Made by a program: the position numbers and the translations under genes | Part shown: positions 1 to 11,555 of the stretch, one piece after another | Position numbering within the stretch: position 1 is the first letter of the stretch | Layout: each line of letters starts with the position of its first letter | NCBI GenBank assembly: GCA_050018455.1 | Contig: JBEKAA010000004.1 | Span: 1 to 64,000, forward strand | Direction: 5' to 3' | Length of the DNA: 64,000 bases | DNA from: RBG-13-68-16 sp050018455 | Lineage (GTDB): Bacteria > Acidobacteriota > Thermoanaerobaculia > Thermoanaerobaculales > Thermoanaerobaculaceae | Notes under the pieces: generated by a model | Told to the model about the DNA's origin: nothing | The model's database searches: none | What the model saw: only the letters and a program-made list of their open reading frames with translations

Positions 1-53
1 AGGAGACCTTCCACCCAGCGCCATTCTCCCTGCACAAGCGCGCGCTCGTCCAT
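1..53 (-). CDS. Partial gene running off the left edge, unknown product
   Basis: Only the first 17 codons are inside the window. They read MDERALVQGEWRWVEGL, which is plausible coding sequence. There is no Shine-Dalgarno sequence, but a TTGACA-N16-TATGCT promoter lies directly upstream and its -10 box ends 6 nt before the ATG, so a leaderless mRNA starting at or near the ATG is likely. The start choice rests on that promoter. The product cannot be named from so few residues. Confidence 0.4.
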   Translation of the reverse strand, partial: MDERALVQGEWRWVEGL

Positions 54-59
54 GACCTC

Positions 60-87
60 AGCATATCCACCCCCTCGCTCATGTCAA
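60..87 (-). promoter_or_regulatory. Sigma70-type promoter for the left-edge gene
   Basis: On the minus strand the -35 box TTGACA (87-82) is separated by 16 bp from the -10 box TATGCT (65-60). The expected start site falls at about position 53, on the ATG itself. Confidence 0.55.
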
Positions 88-272
88 GACTAAAGTTAGC
101 GCATATGGGGCCCGGGGGGTCTAGAGCGTCCAGGTGGGTGGGAGGAGCGGACGCGGGACCCCCCGGACGGAAGCCGGGCCGCGGCGCCGCGAGCTATGGA
201 TTACCTGCGTGGGCGGGTAGAGCGCGAGCGCCGACTGGGACGAGGCGCACGGCCTTGTGTTGGAGATTGCTC
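88..272. other. Intergenic stretch, no gene seen
   Basis: This GC-rich stretch lies between the left-edge promoter and the 3' end of the glycosyltransferase. I see no convincing coding frame, RNA gene or terminator with a T-tract. Short open frames here lack a ribosome binding site and coding character. Confidence 0.4.
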
Positions 273-1403
273 TCAGATCCTCTGCTGTCGGGTTTCCTGG
301 GCGGCGCGCAGGTAGAGAGCCTCGAGGCGGGCTAAGCGTGCTTCCGTCGAGAAGTACTGACGCACCTTTTCCTGGCCCGCGGCGGCGATCCGCAGAGCGA
401 GCTCTTCGTCCCGCAGGAGGCGCGAGATTGCGGCAGCGAGCATCGGCACGTCCCGCGGCGGTACGAGGATCCCGGAGACGCCGTCCTCGACCAGTTCCGG
501 GTTGCCGGCCACGGCGGTGGCGACGACGGGTTTTCCGAGAGCCATCGCCTCCCGGATCGTCCCGGTGATTCCCGTACCCGCCCAGGAGGGATCCACTACC
601 ATGTCACATGCCGCAAGCACATCGGGCATGTCCGAACGCGCCATTGTGGCTGTGACCGCACCTTCGAGACCCAGGTCGCGGGCCAGTTCCCCGACGCCGT
701 CGCGCTGCGCCTTCGAGGTGCACGCCACCAGGAGCAGGTGTGCTGCAGGGTGGTCGGCCCGGACCGTCGGAAACGCGCGGAGGAGTTCTTTCCACCCTTT
801 CCAGTCCCGCATCCCGACGTGCCCGATCACGCGCGCCTCGGCTGGAATCCCGAGCTCCTCGCGAACGGCACGGGGGTTGACCCGCTCAGGGTCGAAACGG
901 TCCAGGTCCACGCCGGCGTAGACCACGCCGACCTTGTGGGGCGGAATCCGACCGCTCGAGATCACCACCTGCCGGATGCTCTCGGCCACGGTCACGATGC
1001 GGTTGACGCGGTGTGAGCGGTACTTGAACGAGGACCAGAGATCTATCGGGAACGAGACGCCGCGGTTGACGACGAGGCCGTACCGGGCGCCCAGGAACGT
1101 CGCGCCCAGGGCAACCGCGTGCGAGATGCCTTTGTGGACGTGCACGACGTCGACCTTGCGCTCTCGGGCGAGGCGAGCGAAGCGGACCATCGAGACGACG
1201 TCGAACTCGTGTCGGAGTGCGAGCGGCACATGCTCGACGCCTGCCGCGGCGCAGCGCTCGGCGACCTCCCCGCTGGGCCGGGTAACGGCGAGGACCGTGT
1301 GGCCCCGCGCCGCAAGGCCCTTGGCGGCGTCGAACATCTGCACCACCGAACCGGTCGCGAAACCGGTCTTCTCGATCATCTGGACGATGGTAAGCGCTTC
1401 CAT
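273..1403 (-). CDS. GT4-family glycosyltransferase
   Basis: This 376-residue protein looks like a retaining, nucleotide-sugar-dependent glycosyltransferase of the GT4 (GT-B fold) family. The N-terminal half holds the acceptor Rossmann domain (IEKTGFATGSVVQMFDAAKGL at about 10-30, then VDVVHVHKGISHAVALG). The C-terminal half shows GT4 donor-site signatures: IGHVGMRDWKGWKELLRAF near 210-230, then GTGITGTIREAMALGKPVVAT with the E-x7-E-like glutamate, and GNPELVEDGVSGILVPPRD. No membrane segment or signal peptide is visible, so it is probably cytosolic or peripheral at the inner membrane. The start has a weak AGAGG just upstream. It lies 81 bp after the OPT transporter gene on the same strand, separated by a strong stem-loop. 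Donor and acceptor sugars are unknown; a role in surface glycan or lipid glycosylation is inferred. Confidence 0.85.
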   Translation of the reverse strand: MEALTIVQMIEKTGFATGSVVQMFDAAKGLAARGHTVLAVTRPSGEVAERCAAAGVEHVPLALRHEFDVVSMVRFARLARERKVDVVHVHKGISHAVALGATFLGARYGLVVNRGVSFPIDLWSSFKYRSHRVNRIVTVAESIRQVVISSGRIPPHKVGVVYAGVDLDRFDPERVNPRAVREELGIPAEARVIGHVGMRDWKGWKELLRAFPTVRADHPAAHLLLVACTSKAQRDGVGELARDLGLEGAVTATMARSDMPDVLAACDMVVDPSWAGTGITGTIREAMALGKPVVATAVAGNPELVEDGVSGILVPPRDVPMLAAAISRLLRDEELALRIAAAGQEKVRQYFSTEARLARLEALYLRAAQETRQQRI

Positions 1404-1422
1404 TGCCTCTGATCCCTGGCAG

Positions 1423-1457
1423 CGGCGGGCCGCATGGACAACCCTTGCGGCCCGCCG
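1423..1457 (-). terminator. Stem-loop between OPT transporter and glycosyltransferase
   Basis: CGGCGGGCCGCA (1423-1434) pairs perfectly with TGCGGCCCGCCG (1446-1457) across an 11-nt loop. It lies 28 bp beyond the OPT stop codon. There is no T-tract on the minus strand, so it may act as a Rho-assisted terminator or an mRNA 3'-end stabiliser. Confidence 0.5.
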
Positions 1458-1484
1458 TCTCAGAACGCCACCTTCGGGTCGCCG

Positions 1485-3524
1485 CTACATCACCGCGGTC
1501 GGAGGTGCCGGTTCGTCGGGGGCTCCGGCCTTGCTCAACGGCACGTAGATCAAGTATGCAACGAGCACCAGGGCGATCGGAACCGCCATCGGGACGGCGA
1601 GCGACCAGGTGATCGATGGGAAGCCCTTTGTGCGGAAGAAGACGACGGCCGCCACCCCCAAGCCCATCAGCGCCTCGCCGGCGATCAACCCGGAAGCCGC
1701 GAGAACGCCCGCGTTCTCGACCCTCGCCTTCTGGGCGTCGTTGTACCCACGCCGGTCGCGCATCTTGTCCACGATACCGCGGATGATCCCGCCCACGAAG
1801 ATGGCGAAGGTCGTCTCGAGGGGCAGGTACATGCCGACCGAGAACAGCATTGGGCTCTTCACCTTGATGAGAATGAGCGAGATCCCCATCGCGATGCCGA
1901 CGACGACCAGAGGCCACGCCATCTCGCCGCCGACGATGCCGGAGGAGAGTGCCGCCATCAGACCGGCTTGCGGTGCCGGCAGGCGCGGGCTCCCGAAGCC
2001 GCCGTTGGCCGGGAACTGCTTGAGGTCGGCGAAGTGCAGCACGTACAGCGGGAAGAACATCACGGCACCCGCGATCACGACGCCTATCAGGTCACCGACC
2101 TGCATCTTCCAGGGAGTACCGCCGAGGATGTGCCCGACCTTGAGGTCCTGCAGCATCTCGCCGGCGACGGCTGCTGAGACGCACCCAACGGCCGCCACGC
2201 CGAGGACGGCGACGACGCCTTCCACCCCTCTGAAGCCGATGATCACCATGGTGAGCGCCGCGACGATGGTCGTCGCCAGCGTCAGGCCCGAGAGCGGGTT
2301 GTTGGATGAGCCGATCATGCCCACGAGGTTCCCGGAGACCGCGGCGAAGAAGAAACCGGTGACCAGCATGACGATGGCCGCCAGCAAAGCGGGTCCGATC
2401 GCCTTCGTGAAGTACGAGTAGAGGGCGATCATCAGAATGAGGACGCCGACGAGTCCGAGGACGACGAACTTGAAGTTGATGTCGCGGTCGATGCGGCTGG
2501 TGGCAGCGTGGACGCCGGCCGACTTCTTGAGGTCGGCGAGCGCACGCTTGAGGGCGACGCCGAGGTTCTTGCGCATCTTGAACAGTGTGTAGCAGGCGCC
2601 AACCAGCATCCCGCCGACGGCGATCGGGCGCACGACGAAGCGGTACAAGTGCCCGACGATTGCACCCCACGCGGCAGCCTGGTCGCCGGCCGCGGCCGCC
2701 GTGTACTGGTCGATCATGTTGGGGCCGAGGAAGAAGACCAGCAGCGGAACGAACAACCCCCAGGCCAGAAGGCCGCCGGCGAAGTTGAGAGCGCCGAGCT
2801 CCGGCCCGATGATGTAACCGACGCCGATGTACGCAGGACTCACGGCCGGAGCCGAGAACGACGAGACACCTCCGGCCGTGATCGCCGGGGCGTCCTTCGA
2901 CAGCCCGAGTCGCACCAGGCTCTGCTTCACCCGTCCCACCGCAACGGGGAACGCGTTGCTGGAGCTGAAAACGCCGAGTGCGTCGAGGAGCCGGACCACC
3001 GCGCCGACACCCATTGCCTTGAACAGCTGGATCGCTGCCTCGGCCCCGCGCTGGCCGGCCTTGTGAATCTCAGACGCCGCCACCGATTCCGGGAACTTCA
3101 GATCAGGGTCCTCGACCATCACGCGGCGGAGCATGGTGACGAACATGATTCCGAGGATGCCCCCGACGATCATGAGCGCGCTGGCTGTCAAGTAGTCCGT
3201 AAAGGTGTTGAACTTCCAGTACCCGAGTAGGACGAATGCCGGGATCGTGAAGATCGCGCCGGCTGCGATCGACTCGCCGATCGAACCGACCGTACGGGCG
3301 AAGTTCTCCTCGAGGAGCGAGCCTTTCATCAGGCGCAGGACCGCCATGCCGATCACCGCGGCCGGATAGGTGGCCGCGATCGTCATGCCGGCCTTGAGTC
3401 CGAGGTACGCATTGGCCGCACCGAGGATCACGCACATGAAAAGGCCGAGGAGAAGTGCCCGCAAGGTGAATTCGCGCATTGTGGAGTCGGCAGGCACGTA
3501 GGGGGTGAAGGGCTTTTCGCTCAT
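1485..3524 (-). CDS. OPT-family oligopeptide transporter
   Basis: This is a 679-residue polytopic membrane protein of the oligopeptide transporter (OPT) superfamily, proton-coupled importers of peptides or metal chelates. The N-terminal region MREFTLRALLLGLFMCVILG followed by AANAYLGLKAGMTIAATYPA is the classic OPT opening. Many hydrophobic segments follow, with the conserved glycine- and proline-rich stretches FPESVAASEIHKAG and SFSAPAVSPAYIGVGYIIGP. The length fits the bacterial clade. The ATG at 3524 is chosen because GGAGG stands 9 nt upstream; an in-frame upstream extension has no such signal. A TAGAAT -10 box at 3598-3593 is the likely promoter. The actual substrate cannot be told from the sequence. 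Confidence 0.9.
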   Translation of the reverse strand: MSEKPFTPYVPADSTMREFTLRALLLGLFMCVILGAANAYLGLKAGMTIAATYPAAVIGMAVLRLMKGSLLEENFARTVGSIGESIAAGAIFTIPAFVLLGYWKFNTFTDYLTASALMIVGGILGIMFVTMLRRVMVEDPDLKFPESVAASEIHKAGQRGAEAAIQLFKAMGVGAVVRLLDALGVFSSSNAFPVAVGRVKQSLVRLGLSKDAPAITAGGVSSFSAPAVSPAYIGVGYIIGPELGALNFAGGLLAWGLFVPLLVFFLGPNMIDQYTAAAAGDQAAAWGAIVGHLYRFVVRPIAVGGMLVGACYTLFKMRKNLGVALKRALADLKKSAGVHAATSRIDRDINFKFVVLGLVGVLILMIALYSYFTKAIGPALLAAIVMLVTGFFFAAVSGNLVGMIGSSNNPLSGLTLATTIVAALTMVIIGFRGVEGVVAVLGVAAVGCVSAAVAGEMLQDLKVGHILGGTPWKMQVGDLIGVVIAGAVMFFPLYVLHFADLKQFPANGGFGSPRLPAPQAGLMAALSSGIVGGEMAWPLVVVGIAMGISLILIKVKSPMLFSVGMYLPLETTFAIFVGGIIRGIVDKMRDRRGYNDAQKARVENAGVLAASGLIAGEALMGLGVAAVVFFRTKGFPSITWSLAVPMAVPIALVLVAYLIYVPLSKAGAPDEPAPPTAVM

Positions 3525-3592
3525 TGCGTCCGTCCTCCGTTTGGTCGCCACGCATCGCCGTGATCGGCGCCGGTCGGGTGGCAGTTCCGGGC

Positions 3593-3623
3593 ATTCTACA
3601 CGCGGAGCGAGACAAGCCCTCAA
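3593..3623 (-). promoter_or_regulatory. Candidate promoter of the OPT transporter gene
   Basis: A TAGAAT -10 box (3598-3593) has TTGAGG (3623-3618) 19 bp further upstream. The spacing is long and the -35 weak, so only the -10 is persuasive. The predicted leader is about 60 nt. Confidence 0.35.
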
Positions 3624-3729
3624 CGGCCACACGCCCGGGGTAGATCACTCGGCGACTGTCCGTCTCCAAAGGTCAGAATGGACACCCTATGGTATTATGA
3701 GAACACGCTAAGATATTGGGACACACAGC

Positions 3730-3758
3730 TTGACACTATATAACTAAGATTTTATCCT
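3730..3758 (+). promoter_or_regulatory. Sigma70-type promoter of clpB
   Basis: TTGACA (3730-3735) and TATCCT (3753-3758) are separated by 17 bp inside an AT-rich island (3690-3760) that stands out from the high-GC background. No CIRCE element, HspR-type repeat or sigma32 CCCCAT box was found. The start site would be near 3765, giving a leader of about 42 nt. Confidence 0.6.
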
Positions 3759-3806
3759 TGTTGCTGATGTCCGTGAGAGACAAAGTCCGGACACAGAGGT
3801 GCAAGT

Positions 3807-6413
<2,607 letters not shown>

Positions 6414-6468
6414 CAGGGATCGACACGCCGCGTACGGCGCCGCGCCGATCGACGTTCAGTTCTCGCTG

Positions 6469-6499
6469 TTGGCACCTCGTGGAACGGCCGGGCTAGAAT
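6469..6499 (+). promoter_or_regulatory. Candidate promoter of the fused molybdenum hydroxylase gene
   Basis: A good -10 box TAGAAT (6494-6499), preceded by GGC, has TTGGCA (6469-6474) 19 bp upstream. The start site near 6506 gives a leader of about 45 nt before the ATG at 6551. Confidence 0.45.
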
Positions 6500-6550
6500 G
6501 TCCGTGGCCACGGCGAGTGCCCCGCCACCGCGCTCGCGGCTGGATGCGAG

Positions 6551-9220
6551 ATGAAACCAAAGCCCACCGTGACGTTCACCCTCAACGGCCGTGAGACGAC
6601 CGTTGCCTACGAGGAGGGGATGCACTTCCTCGAAGTGCTTCGTGAGGAGTGCGGCGTCACCTCGCCCAAGGACGGCTGCGCGCCGCAGGGGATCTGTGGC
6701 TGCTGTACGGTGCTGGTGGATGGCCGGCCCGCCCTCGCGTGCCTCAAGAAGCTGCACGAGATTGCCGGCCGGTCTGTCGTGACCCTGGAAGGGATTCCGG
6801 AGCTGCAGAGGGAGGTGCTCGCCCGTGCGTTCGTCCAGGAGGGCGCGATCCAGTGCGGATACTGCACCCCGGGTATCATGGTGCGGGCGTTCTCACTATT
6901 GGAACGACGTAAGACCGACGACCGAAATGCTGTTGCAAAGGCTCTCGCAGCGCACATCTGTCGCTGCACCGGTTACCAGCGGATCTTCGACGCGATTCGA
7001 ACCGCGGGCGAGGCGTGGGGCGCCGATGGCGTCTTCGCGAGCGCTAAGCCGCGCCGACGCGATTTCTTCGGCGAGCGCCACGGATTGACGCGGGGATCCG
7101 ACGGCTACGCGGCGCACGGTGTCGGCGCCAGCGAGTCACGGTACCGAGGGGCCGAGCATGCCGTCGGCCGCAAGCCGTACGTCGCCGACCTGAGCGTGCC
7201 CGGGATGCTGCACGGCGCGTTCGTCCTGGCTGCCCACGCTCGTGCGGTGGTGCGATCTCTCGACACCGATGCGGCGCTCGCAATGCCGGGAGTGGAACGC
7301 ATCCTCGGCGCCACCGACGTGCCGGGCGACCGTCATGTGGGACTCATCTTCAGAGACTGGCCCGTCTTCGTTGCGGTGGGTGAGACCACGCGCTGCGTCG
7401 GTGACGTGCTCGCGCTGGTGGTGGGCGACACGCAGTTCCACGCGCGCCGGGCCGCGAAGGCGGTGGGCGTCGACTACGAGATCTTCGAGCCTGTGACCTC
7501 CCCCGAAGCGGCGCTCGACAGCGGCGCTCCGGCGATCCACCCGTCCGGCAACCTGCTCGAGGTAACGGCGTTCGCCCGCGGTGACGCAGGGGCGGCGCTC
7601 GCCGCTTCCGCTCACGTCGTGCGGAGGACTTTCACCACGCAGCGTATCGAGCACGCGTTCCTCGAGCCCGAGGCGTGTCTGGCAATGCCCAGCCACGCGG
7701 GCCTGAAGGTCTACTCGCAGGGCCAGGGTGTGCACGACGATCAGGCTCAGATCGCATCGGTGCTCGGCCTCCCGCTTGGCAGCGTCGAAGTGGAACTCGT
7801 GTCGAACGGCGGTGCCTTCGGCGGCAAGGAGGACCTCTCGGTCCAGGCCCAGACCGCACTCGCCGCCTTGCTGCTGCGCAAGCCGGTGCGGACCGTGCTC
7901 ACCCGCGACCAGTCGGTCTTGTTTCATCCCAAGCGCCATCCGCTGACGATGGAGTACGCGGTCGGCTGCGACGGCGAAGGACGTCTCACCGCGGTTCGAG
8001 CCCGCATCGTCGGGGACACCGGCGCCTACGCGTCGGTGGGGACGAAGGTCCTCGAGCGGGCGGCCGGGCACTCGTGCGGGCCGTACCGGGTCCCGAACGT
8101 GGACGTGGAGGCGCGCACCGTCTACACCAACAACCCCCCATCGGGCGCGATGCGCGGGTTCGGCGTCCCCCAGACTGCGTTCGCCATCGAGACGTGCCTC
8201 AACATCCTGGCCGAGGAGATCGGTCTCGACGCCTACGACATCCGCGAGCGCAACGTGCTGCGTCCGGGCGACCGGTTCGCGACCGGCCAGATCATGACCT
8301 CCGCGTGCGGCATCCTGCAGACGCTCGAAGCGGTGCGGCCGATCTACAAGGCGAACGCCGCGCGCGCCGGCATCGCGTGCGGGATCAAGAACACCGGCAT
8401 CGGCAACGGTCTGGCCGACATCGGCAGGGTGCTGCTCCGGGTGCTGCCGAAGGGGCGACTCGAGGTGCTCACCGGGTACACCGAGATGGGGCAGGGGCTG
8501 TTCACCATCCTCCGTCAGGTGGTCCACGAGGAGACCGGGATCGCGCTCGACGCGATGACCGTCGGGACGCGCAGCGAGCTGGCCGTGCGGTGCGGGATGA
8601 CCACCGCCTCGCGCGCCACGGCGCTCGCGACGATGGCGGCCCAGCGCGCCGCGCGCACGCTCGCCCAGGCGCTTGCGGCGGCGCCGCTCGAGGCGCTCGC
8701 GGGGTGCGAGTACGCCGGCGAGTACGTCTGCGACATCACCGTCGCTCCCGGCACGAAGGTCGACAATCCGGTCACCCACATGACCTTCGGCTACGCCACG
8801 CAGGTCGTGGTGCTCGACGAGATCGGCCGGATGGAGCGGGTCGTGGCGGCTCACGACGTCGGCCGCGCGATCAACCCGTTGGCGTGCGTGCAGCAGATCG
8901 AGGGTGCGGTGCACATGGGACTCGGCTACGCGCTCTCGGAAGACCTGCCGTGCACCGAGGGTCGACCGGACTCGACCAACATGCGTGATCTGGGGATCCT
9001 CAGGGCCGCCGAGATGCCGGAGGTCGACGTGATCCTGATCGAGGTTCCGGACCCGGTCGGCGGGTACGGCGCCAAGGGCGTCGGCGAGATCGGCCTCGTC
9101 CCGACCGCGGCCGCCGTGGCGGGCGCGCTCGCCGCCTACGACGGCGTCCACCGTACGAAGCTGCCCATGACGGAGTCAACTGCAACACCGCCTCGTCTTC
9201 GCAGGACGAGGTCGAAGTAG
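6551..9220 (+). CDS. Fused 2Fe-2S / molybdopterin hydroxylase (xanthine dehydrogenase family)
   Basis: This 889-residue protein joins, in one chain, the small iron-sulfur subunit and the large molybdopterin subunit of the xanthine dehydrogenase family. Residues 1-160 hold a plant-type 2Fe-2S domain (C43, C49, C52, C64; written CAPQGICGCC) and the second 2Fe-2S domain (C102, C105, C137, C139; QCGYCTPG and HICRCTG). From about 185 on, the Mo domain shows VGRKPYVADLSVPGMLHG, GGAFGGKEDLS, the substrate-pocket motif SGAMRGFGVPQ and the C-terminal catalytic-glutamate motif GAKGVGEIGLVPTAAAV. There is no FAD domain. The layout resembles the fused proteins known as selenium-dependent xanthine dehydrogenases, but selenium dependence cannot be read from this sequence. 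Substrate unknown. A weak GGA-rich stretch precedes the ATG. Confidence 0.85.
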   Translation: MKPKPTVTFTLNGRETTVAYEEGMHFLEVLREECGVTSPKDGCAPQGICGCCTVLVDGRPALACLKKLHEIAGRSVVTLEGIPELQREVLARAFVQEGAIQCGYCTPGIMVRAFSLLERRKTDDRNAVAKALAAHICRCTGYQRIFDAIRTAGEAWGADGVFASAKPRRRDFFGERHGLTRGSDGYAAHGVGASESRYRGAEHAVGRKPYVADLSVPGMLHGAFVLAAHARAVVRSLDTDAALAMPGVERILGATDVPGDRHVGLIFRDWPVFVAVGETTRCVGDVLALVVGDTQFHARRAAKAVGVDYEIFEPVTSPEAALDSGAPAIHPSGNLLEVTAFARGDAGAALAASAHVVRRTFTTQRIEHAFLEPEACLAMPSHAGLKVYSQGQGVHDDQAQIASVLGLPLGSVEVELVSNGGAFGGKEDLSVQAQTALAALLLRKPVRTVLTRDQSVLFHPKRHPLTMEYAVGCDGEGRLTAVRARIVGDTGAYASVGTKVLERAAGHSCGPYRVPNVDVEARTVYTNNPPSGAMRGFGVPQTAFAIETCLNILAEEIGLDAYDIRERNVLRPGDRFATGQIMTSACGILQTLEAVRPIYKANAARAGIACGIKNTGIGNGLADIGRVLLRVLPKGRLEVLTGYTEMGQGLFTILRQVVHEETGIALDAMTVGTRSELAVRCGMTTASRATALATMAAQRAARTLAQALAAAPLEALAGCEYAGEYVCDITVAPGTKVDNPVTHMTFGYATQVVVLDEIGRMERVVAAHDVGRAINPLACVQQIEGAVHMGLGYALSEDLPCTEGRPDSTNMRDLGILRAAEMPEVDVILIEVPDPVGGYGAKGVGEIGLVPTAAAVAGALAAYDGVHRTKLPMTESTATPPRLRRTRSK

Positions 9221-9361
9221 GCGCAGTCTGTTCCTCGGTCCCTCTTTGGTGTCGTGATTGTCGGCGTGGTCAAACCGTGAGCGTCGTGCGCCGTATTAGA
9301 CTCGGTGCAGGACCCGGCGGCGCAGACGCCGGTACGGACACGCGATGAAGAGGAGCGGGCC

Positions 9362-10345
9362 ATGAGCGGACCTGGCTTCGGAATCACGAGACGGGGCGTG
9401 CTGACGGGAATCGCGGGCGGCGCGGCTGTCGCGGCGATCGGCAAGAGGTTCGCGTTCGCCGCCACCGGAAAGGCCCGGGTCGTGCGGGTCGAGTCGGACA
9501 AGGTCTGGATCGGGGACACGCGCGATCCGGACGTCGTCAAGAGGATGGTTGACCGCGGCGTGATGGCGCTCGCCGGTGCCTCCACGCCCGCCGCGGCCTG
9601 GCGCCGCTTTCTGACGCCCGAGGCGCGCGTCGGTCTGAAGATCAACCTTCTCGGGCGCCCCCTCGTCTACACCGCGCCCGAGGTCACCGATGCCGTCGCG
9701 GCGGGGTTGATCGGTGCCGGCGTGAGACCGGAGAACGTCGTCGTCTGGGACCGCTGGAAGGATCACTTCGCTCCGACGCGGTACAAGTTCGGGAAAGGCA
9801 AGCACGGCCAGAGCATTGAAGCCGGCGGTCGCTATCACCAAACGATCATGCTCAAGGGAACCGAGGGCAACGCCCTGATCGACACGATGGCGGTGGACCG
9901 CACGAACGTCACCGTGAGCCTGCCGGTCCTCAAGGATCATGGCGTCTCCGGCGTCACCCTGGCCCTGAAGAACATCGCTTTCGGCTGCTACGACCACTAC
10001 CGCAGCGCCCACGACAACCACTGCGACCCCTTCATCGCCGAGGCGTACGCCCACTACGTCTCCACGACGAAGATTCCCCTGATCGTCATGGACGCCACCG
10101 AGGCGTGCTTTGACGGGGGGCCGCGCCCGGCCGACCGCTCGCGCCTCTGGCGGGAGAACGCGATCTTTCTCGCCACCGATCCTGTGGCCCTCGATTTCGT
10201 CTGCCGGGAGGTGATCATGGCCAAGCGGACCGAGAAGGGGCTGCCGGACACGACCCGTCAGAGCCGCCACATCGAGACGGCGATCCGGAAAGGGCTCGGT
10301 GTCGGCGACGCGGGTCGCATCGAAGTCGTGACCTTCAAGGTGTGA
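9362..10345 (+). CDS. Tat-exported DUF362 protein
   Basis: This 327-residue protein begins with a twin-arginine signal: ITRRGVLTG (RR at 10-11), then a hydrophobic stretch ending near AFAATG. The mature part resembles DUF362 proteins, with VGLKINLL, PENVVVWDRW, the central TVSLPVLKDHGVSGVTLALK and the C-terminal ATDPVALDFVCREVI. DUF362 proteins have no settled biochemical role; some relatives carry ferredoxin domains, but none is seen here. The ATG at 9362 is chosen because GGAG lies about 8 nt upstream and it puts the Tat motif at the N-terminus; an upstream GTG at 9305 would sit almost on the -10 box TAGACT (9297-9302). Tat export suggests folding with a cofactor before export (inference). 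Confidence 0.8.
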   Translation: MSGPGFGITRRGVLTGIAGGAAVAAIGKRFAFAATGKARVVRVESDKVWIGDTRDPDVVKRMVDRGVMALAGASTPAAAWRRFLTPEARVGLKINLLGRPLVYTAPEVTDAVAAGLIGAGVRPENVVVWDRWKDHFAPTRYKFGKGKHGQSIEAGGRYHQTIMLKGTEGNALIDTMAVDRTNVTVSLPVLKDHGVSGVTLALKNIAFGCYDHYRSAHDNHCDPFIAEAYAHYVSTTKIPLIVMDATEACFDGGPRPADRSRLWRENAIFLATDPVALDFVCREVIMAKRTEKGLPDTTRQSRHIETAIRKGLGVGDAGRIEVVTFKV

Positions 10346-10455
10346 TCTCAAAGCGCGGTCCATGACGTACGAGAGGCGAAGCCTGCGGCGCGCGGGAGTC
10401 GGCGTCGTTTCGCCACGGCCCGGGTGTACCCTGCGCGGGCAGGGAGGTCGCAGCC

Positions 10456-10896
10456 ATGGCGGAAAACACGGTGCAGGGCTTCGAGAGCCACGTGCGCTAC
10501 GTGCCGCTCTATCACTTCGTGCTCTTCGGGATCCTGATAATCAACCTTGGATGGTCGGTCGCGCGGCTCATAGGCCATCCCTCGATAGACGCGATCGTCG
10601 CGCTTCTGGTCGCCTTCGGCCTGCTGATCCTGTTCTTGTACGCGCGGCAGTTCGCCGTGACCGTGCAGGACAGGGTGATCAGACTCGAGATGCAGCTGCG
10701 CCTTGCGAAGCTGCTCCCGGCCGACCTCGTCCCGCGGATCGGCGAGCTCTCCGTCGGCCAGCTCATCGCGCTCCGGTTCGCCGGTGATGCCGAGCTTCCC
10801 GGCCTGACTCGCAAGGTGCTCGACGAGAAGATCACGGACCGCACCGCAATCAAGAAACTCGTGCGGAACTGGCAGCCCGATCTCCTACGGGCGTGA
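10456..10896 (+). CDS. DUF6526-like small membrane protein
   Basis: This 146-residue protein opens with FESHVRYVPLYHFVLFGILI and has two close transmembrane helices (about 17-35 and 45-65), followed by a cytosolic helical tail with RQFAVTVQDRVIRLEMQLRL, IGELSVGQLIALRFAGDAELP and KKLVRNWQPDLLRA. This pattern matches a small uncharacterised family I recall as DUF6526. GGGAGG stands about 9 nt before the ATG. It follows the DUF362 gene on the same strand with a 110-bp gap and ends convergent to the molybdenum hydroxylase operon. No function is known to me. Confidence 0.7.
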   Translation: MAENTVQGFESHVRYVPLYHFVLFGILIINLGWSVARLIGHPSIDAIVALLVAFGLLILFLYARQFAVTVQDRVIRLEMQLRLAKLLPADLVPRIGELSVGQLIALRFAGDAELPGLTRKVLDEKITDRTAIKKLVRNWQPDLLRA

Positions 10897-10939
10897 CGGC
10901 GCCAGCTCATCGCACCGGGAAGGAGCTCGCAACGCGTGC

Positions 10940-10955
10940 CTTGACCTCGGTCAAG
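10940..10955. repeat. 16-bp perfect palindrome between convergent genes
   Basis: CTTGACC (10940-10946), the dinucleotide TC and GGTCAAG (10949-10955) form a perfect inverted repeat in the 74-bp gap between the DUF6526 gene and the MobA-like gene. There is no T-tract on either strand. It could be a short bidirectional 3'-end hairpin or a protein-binding site. Confidence 0.45.
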
Positions 10956-10970
10956 AGTTCGACACGAAGA

Positions 10971-11555
10971 TCAGCCTGAGCCACCTCGCGCGAGCGCCGC
11001 GGCCAGTGCCTCAGGCATGTTGCAGTTGGCGGTGACACCGGGGTCGTCCACGGCGACATCCACTGTGCCGACGGCGTGCAGCACCTCGCGGAGGGTGGGC
11101 CCGGGCAGCGCTCCGGCGACAACCTGTTCCGCTACCGCGCGCGCGAGCATGACCGGGTGACCGCGCTTTCCGCGGTGCACCGGGATCGCAGCAACAGTGC
11201 CGGTCGCCGCGAGTGTGCGCACGGTCTCGGCCCGCACGAGCGGGTGATCGACGGGGAACACGACGACCCGGTCCCATCGGATGTCTCCGAGGAGGCGGCC
11301 CAGGCCGATCCTGAGTGACTCGAACATCGGCAGCCCGGTCGCGGGGAGCGGCAGGACCTCAAGACCATGCTCCCCTGCCGGGGCTGTGGCCACCGGTAAG
11401 GTCGCAAGGACGGGTGAAACGCCGGCGGCGGCGAGGGTGTCCGCGCACGCGGCCAGAAAGCTGCGCCCATCCGGAAGCCGCCCGAACGCCTTCGGCCCGC
11501 CGAAGCGCGTTCCGGCCCCACCGGCCAGAATCAGGCCCGCGACGCTCGCCGCCAT
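10971..11555 (-). CDS. MobA-like nucleotidyltransferase (molybdenum cofactor maturation)
   Basis: This 194-residue protein has the NTP-transferase signature AGLILAGGAGTRFGGPK at its N-terminus, where LAGG-x-GxRFGGPK binds the nucleotide. VVVFPVDHPLVRAETVR carries the metal-binding aspartate of the GT-A-like fold, and VAAIPVHRGKRGHPVMLAR is typical of the MobA/MocA/YgfJ group. Such enzymes attach CMP or GMP to molybdopterin; the xanthine dehydrogenase context favours MocA-type cytidylylation (inference). It is the last gene of the coxM-coxS-coxL-xdhC-mobA order, and its start overlaps the end of xdhC by 25 bp, so translational coupling is likely. Confidence 0.8.
   Translation of the reverse strand: MAASVAGLILAGGAGTRFGGPKAFGRLPDGRSFLAACADTLAAAGVSPVLATLPVATAPAGEHGLEVLPLPATGLPMFESLRIGLGRLLGDIRWDRVVVFPVDHPLVRAETVRTLAATGTVAAIPVHRGKRGHPVMLARAVAEQVVAGALPGPTLREVLHAVGTVDVAVDDPGVTANCNMPEALAAALARGGSG

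Noticed and set aside
3660..3806. CIRCE, HspR (HAIR) or sigma32 control of clpB
   Set aside because: None of these consensus sequences is present; the site fits a TTGACA-N17-TATCCT promoter instead.
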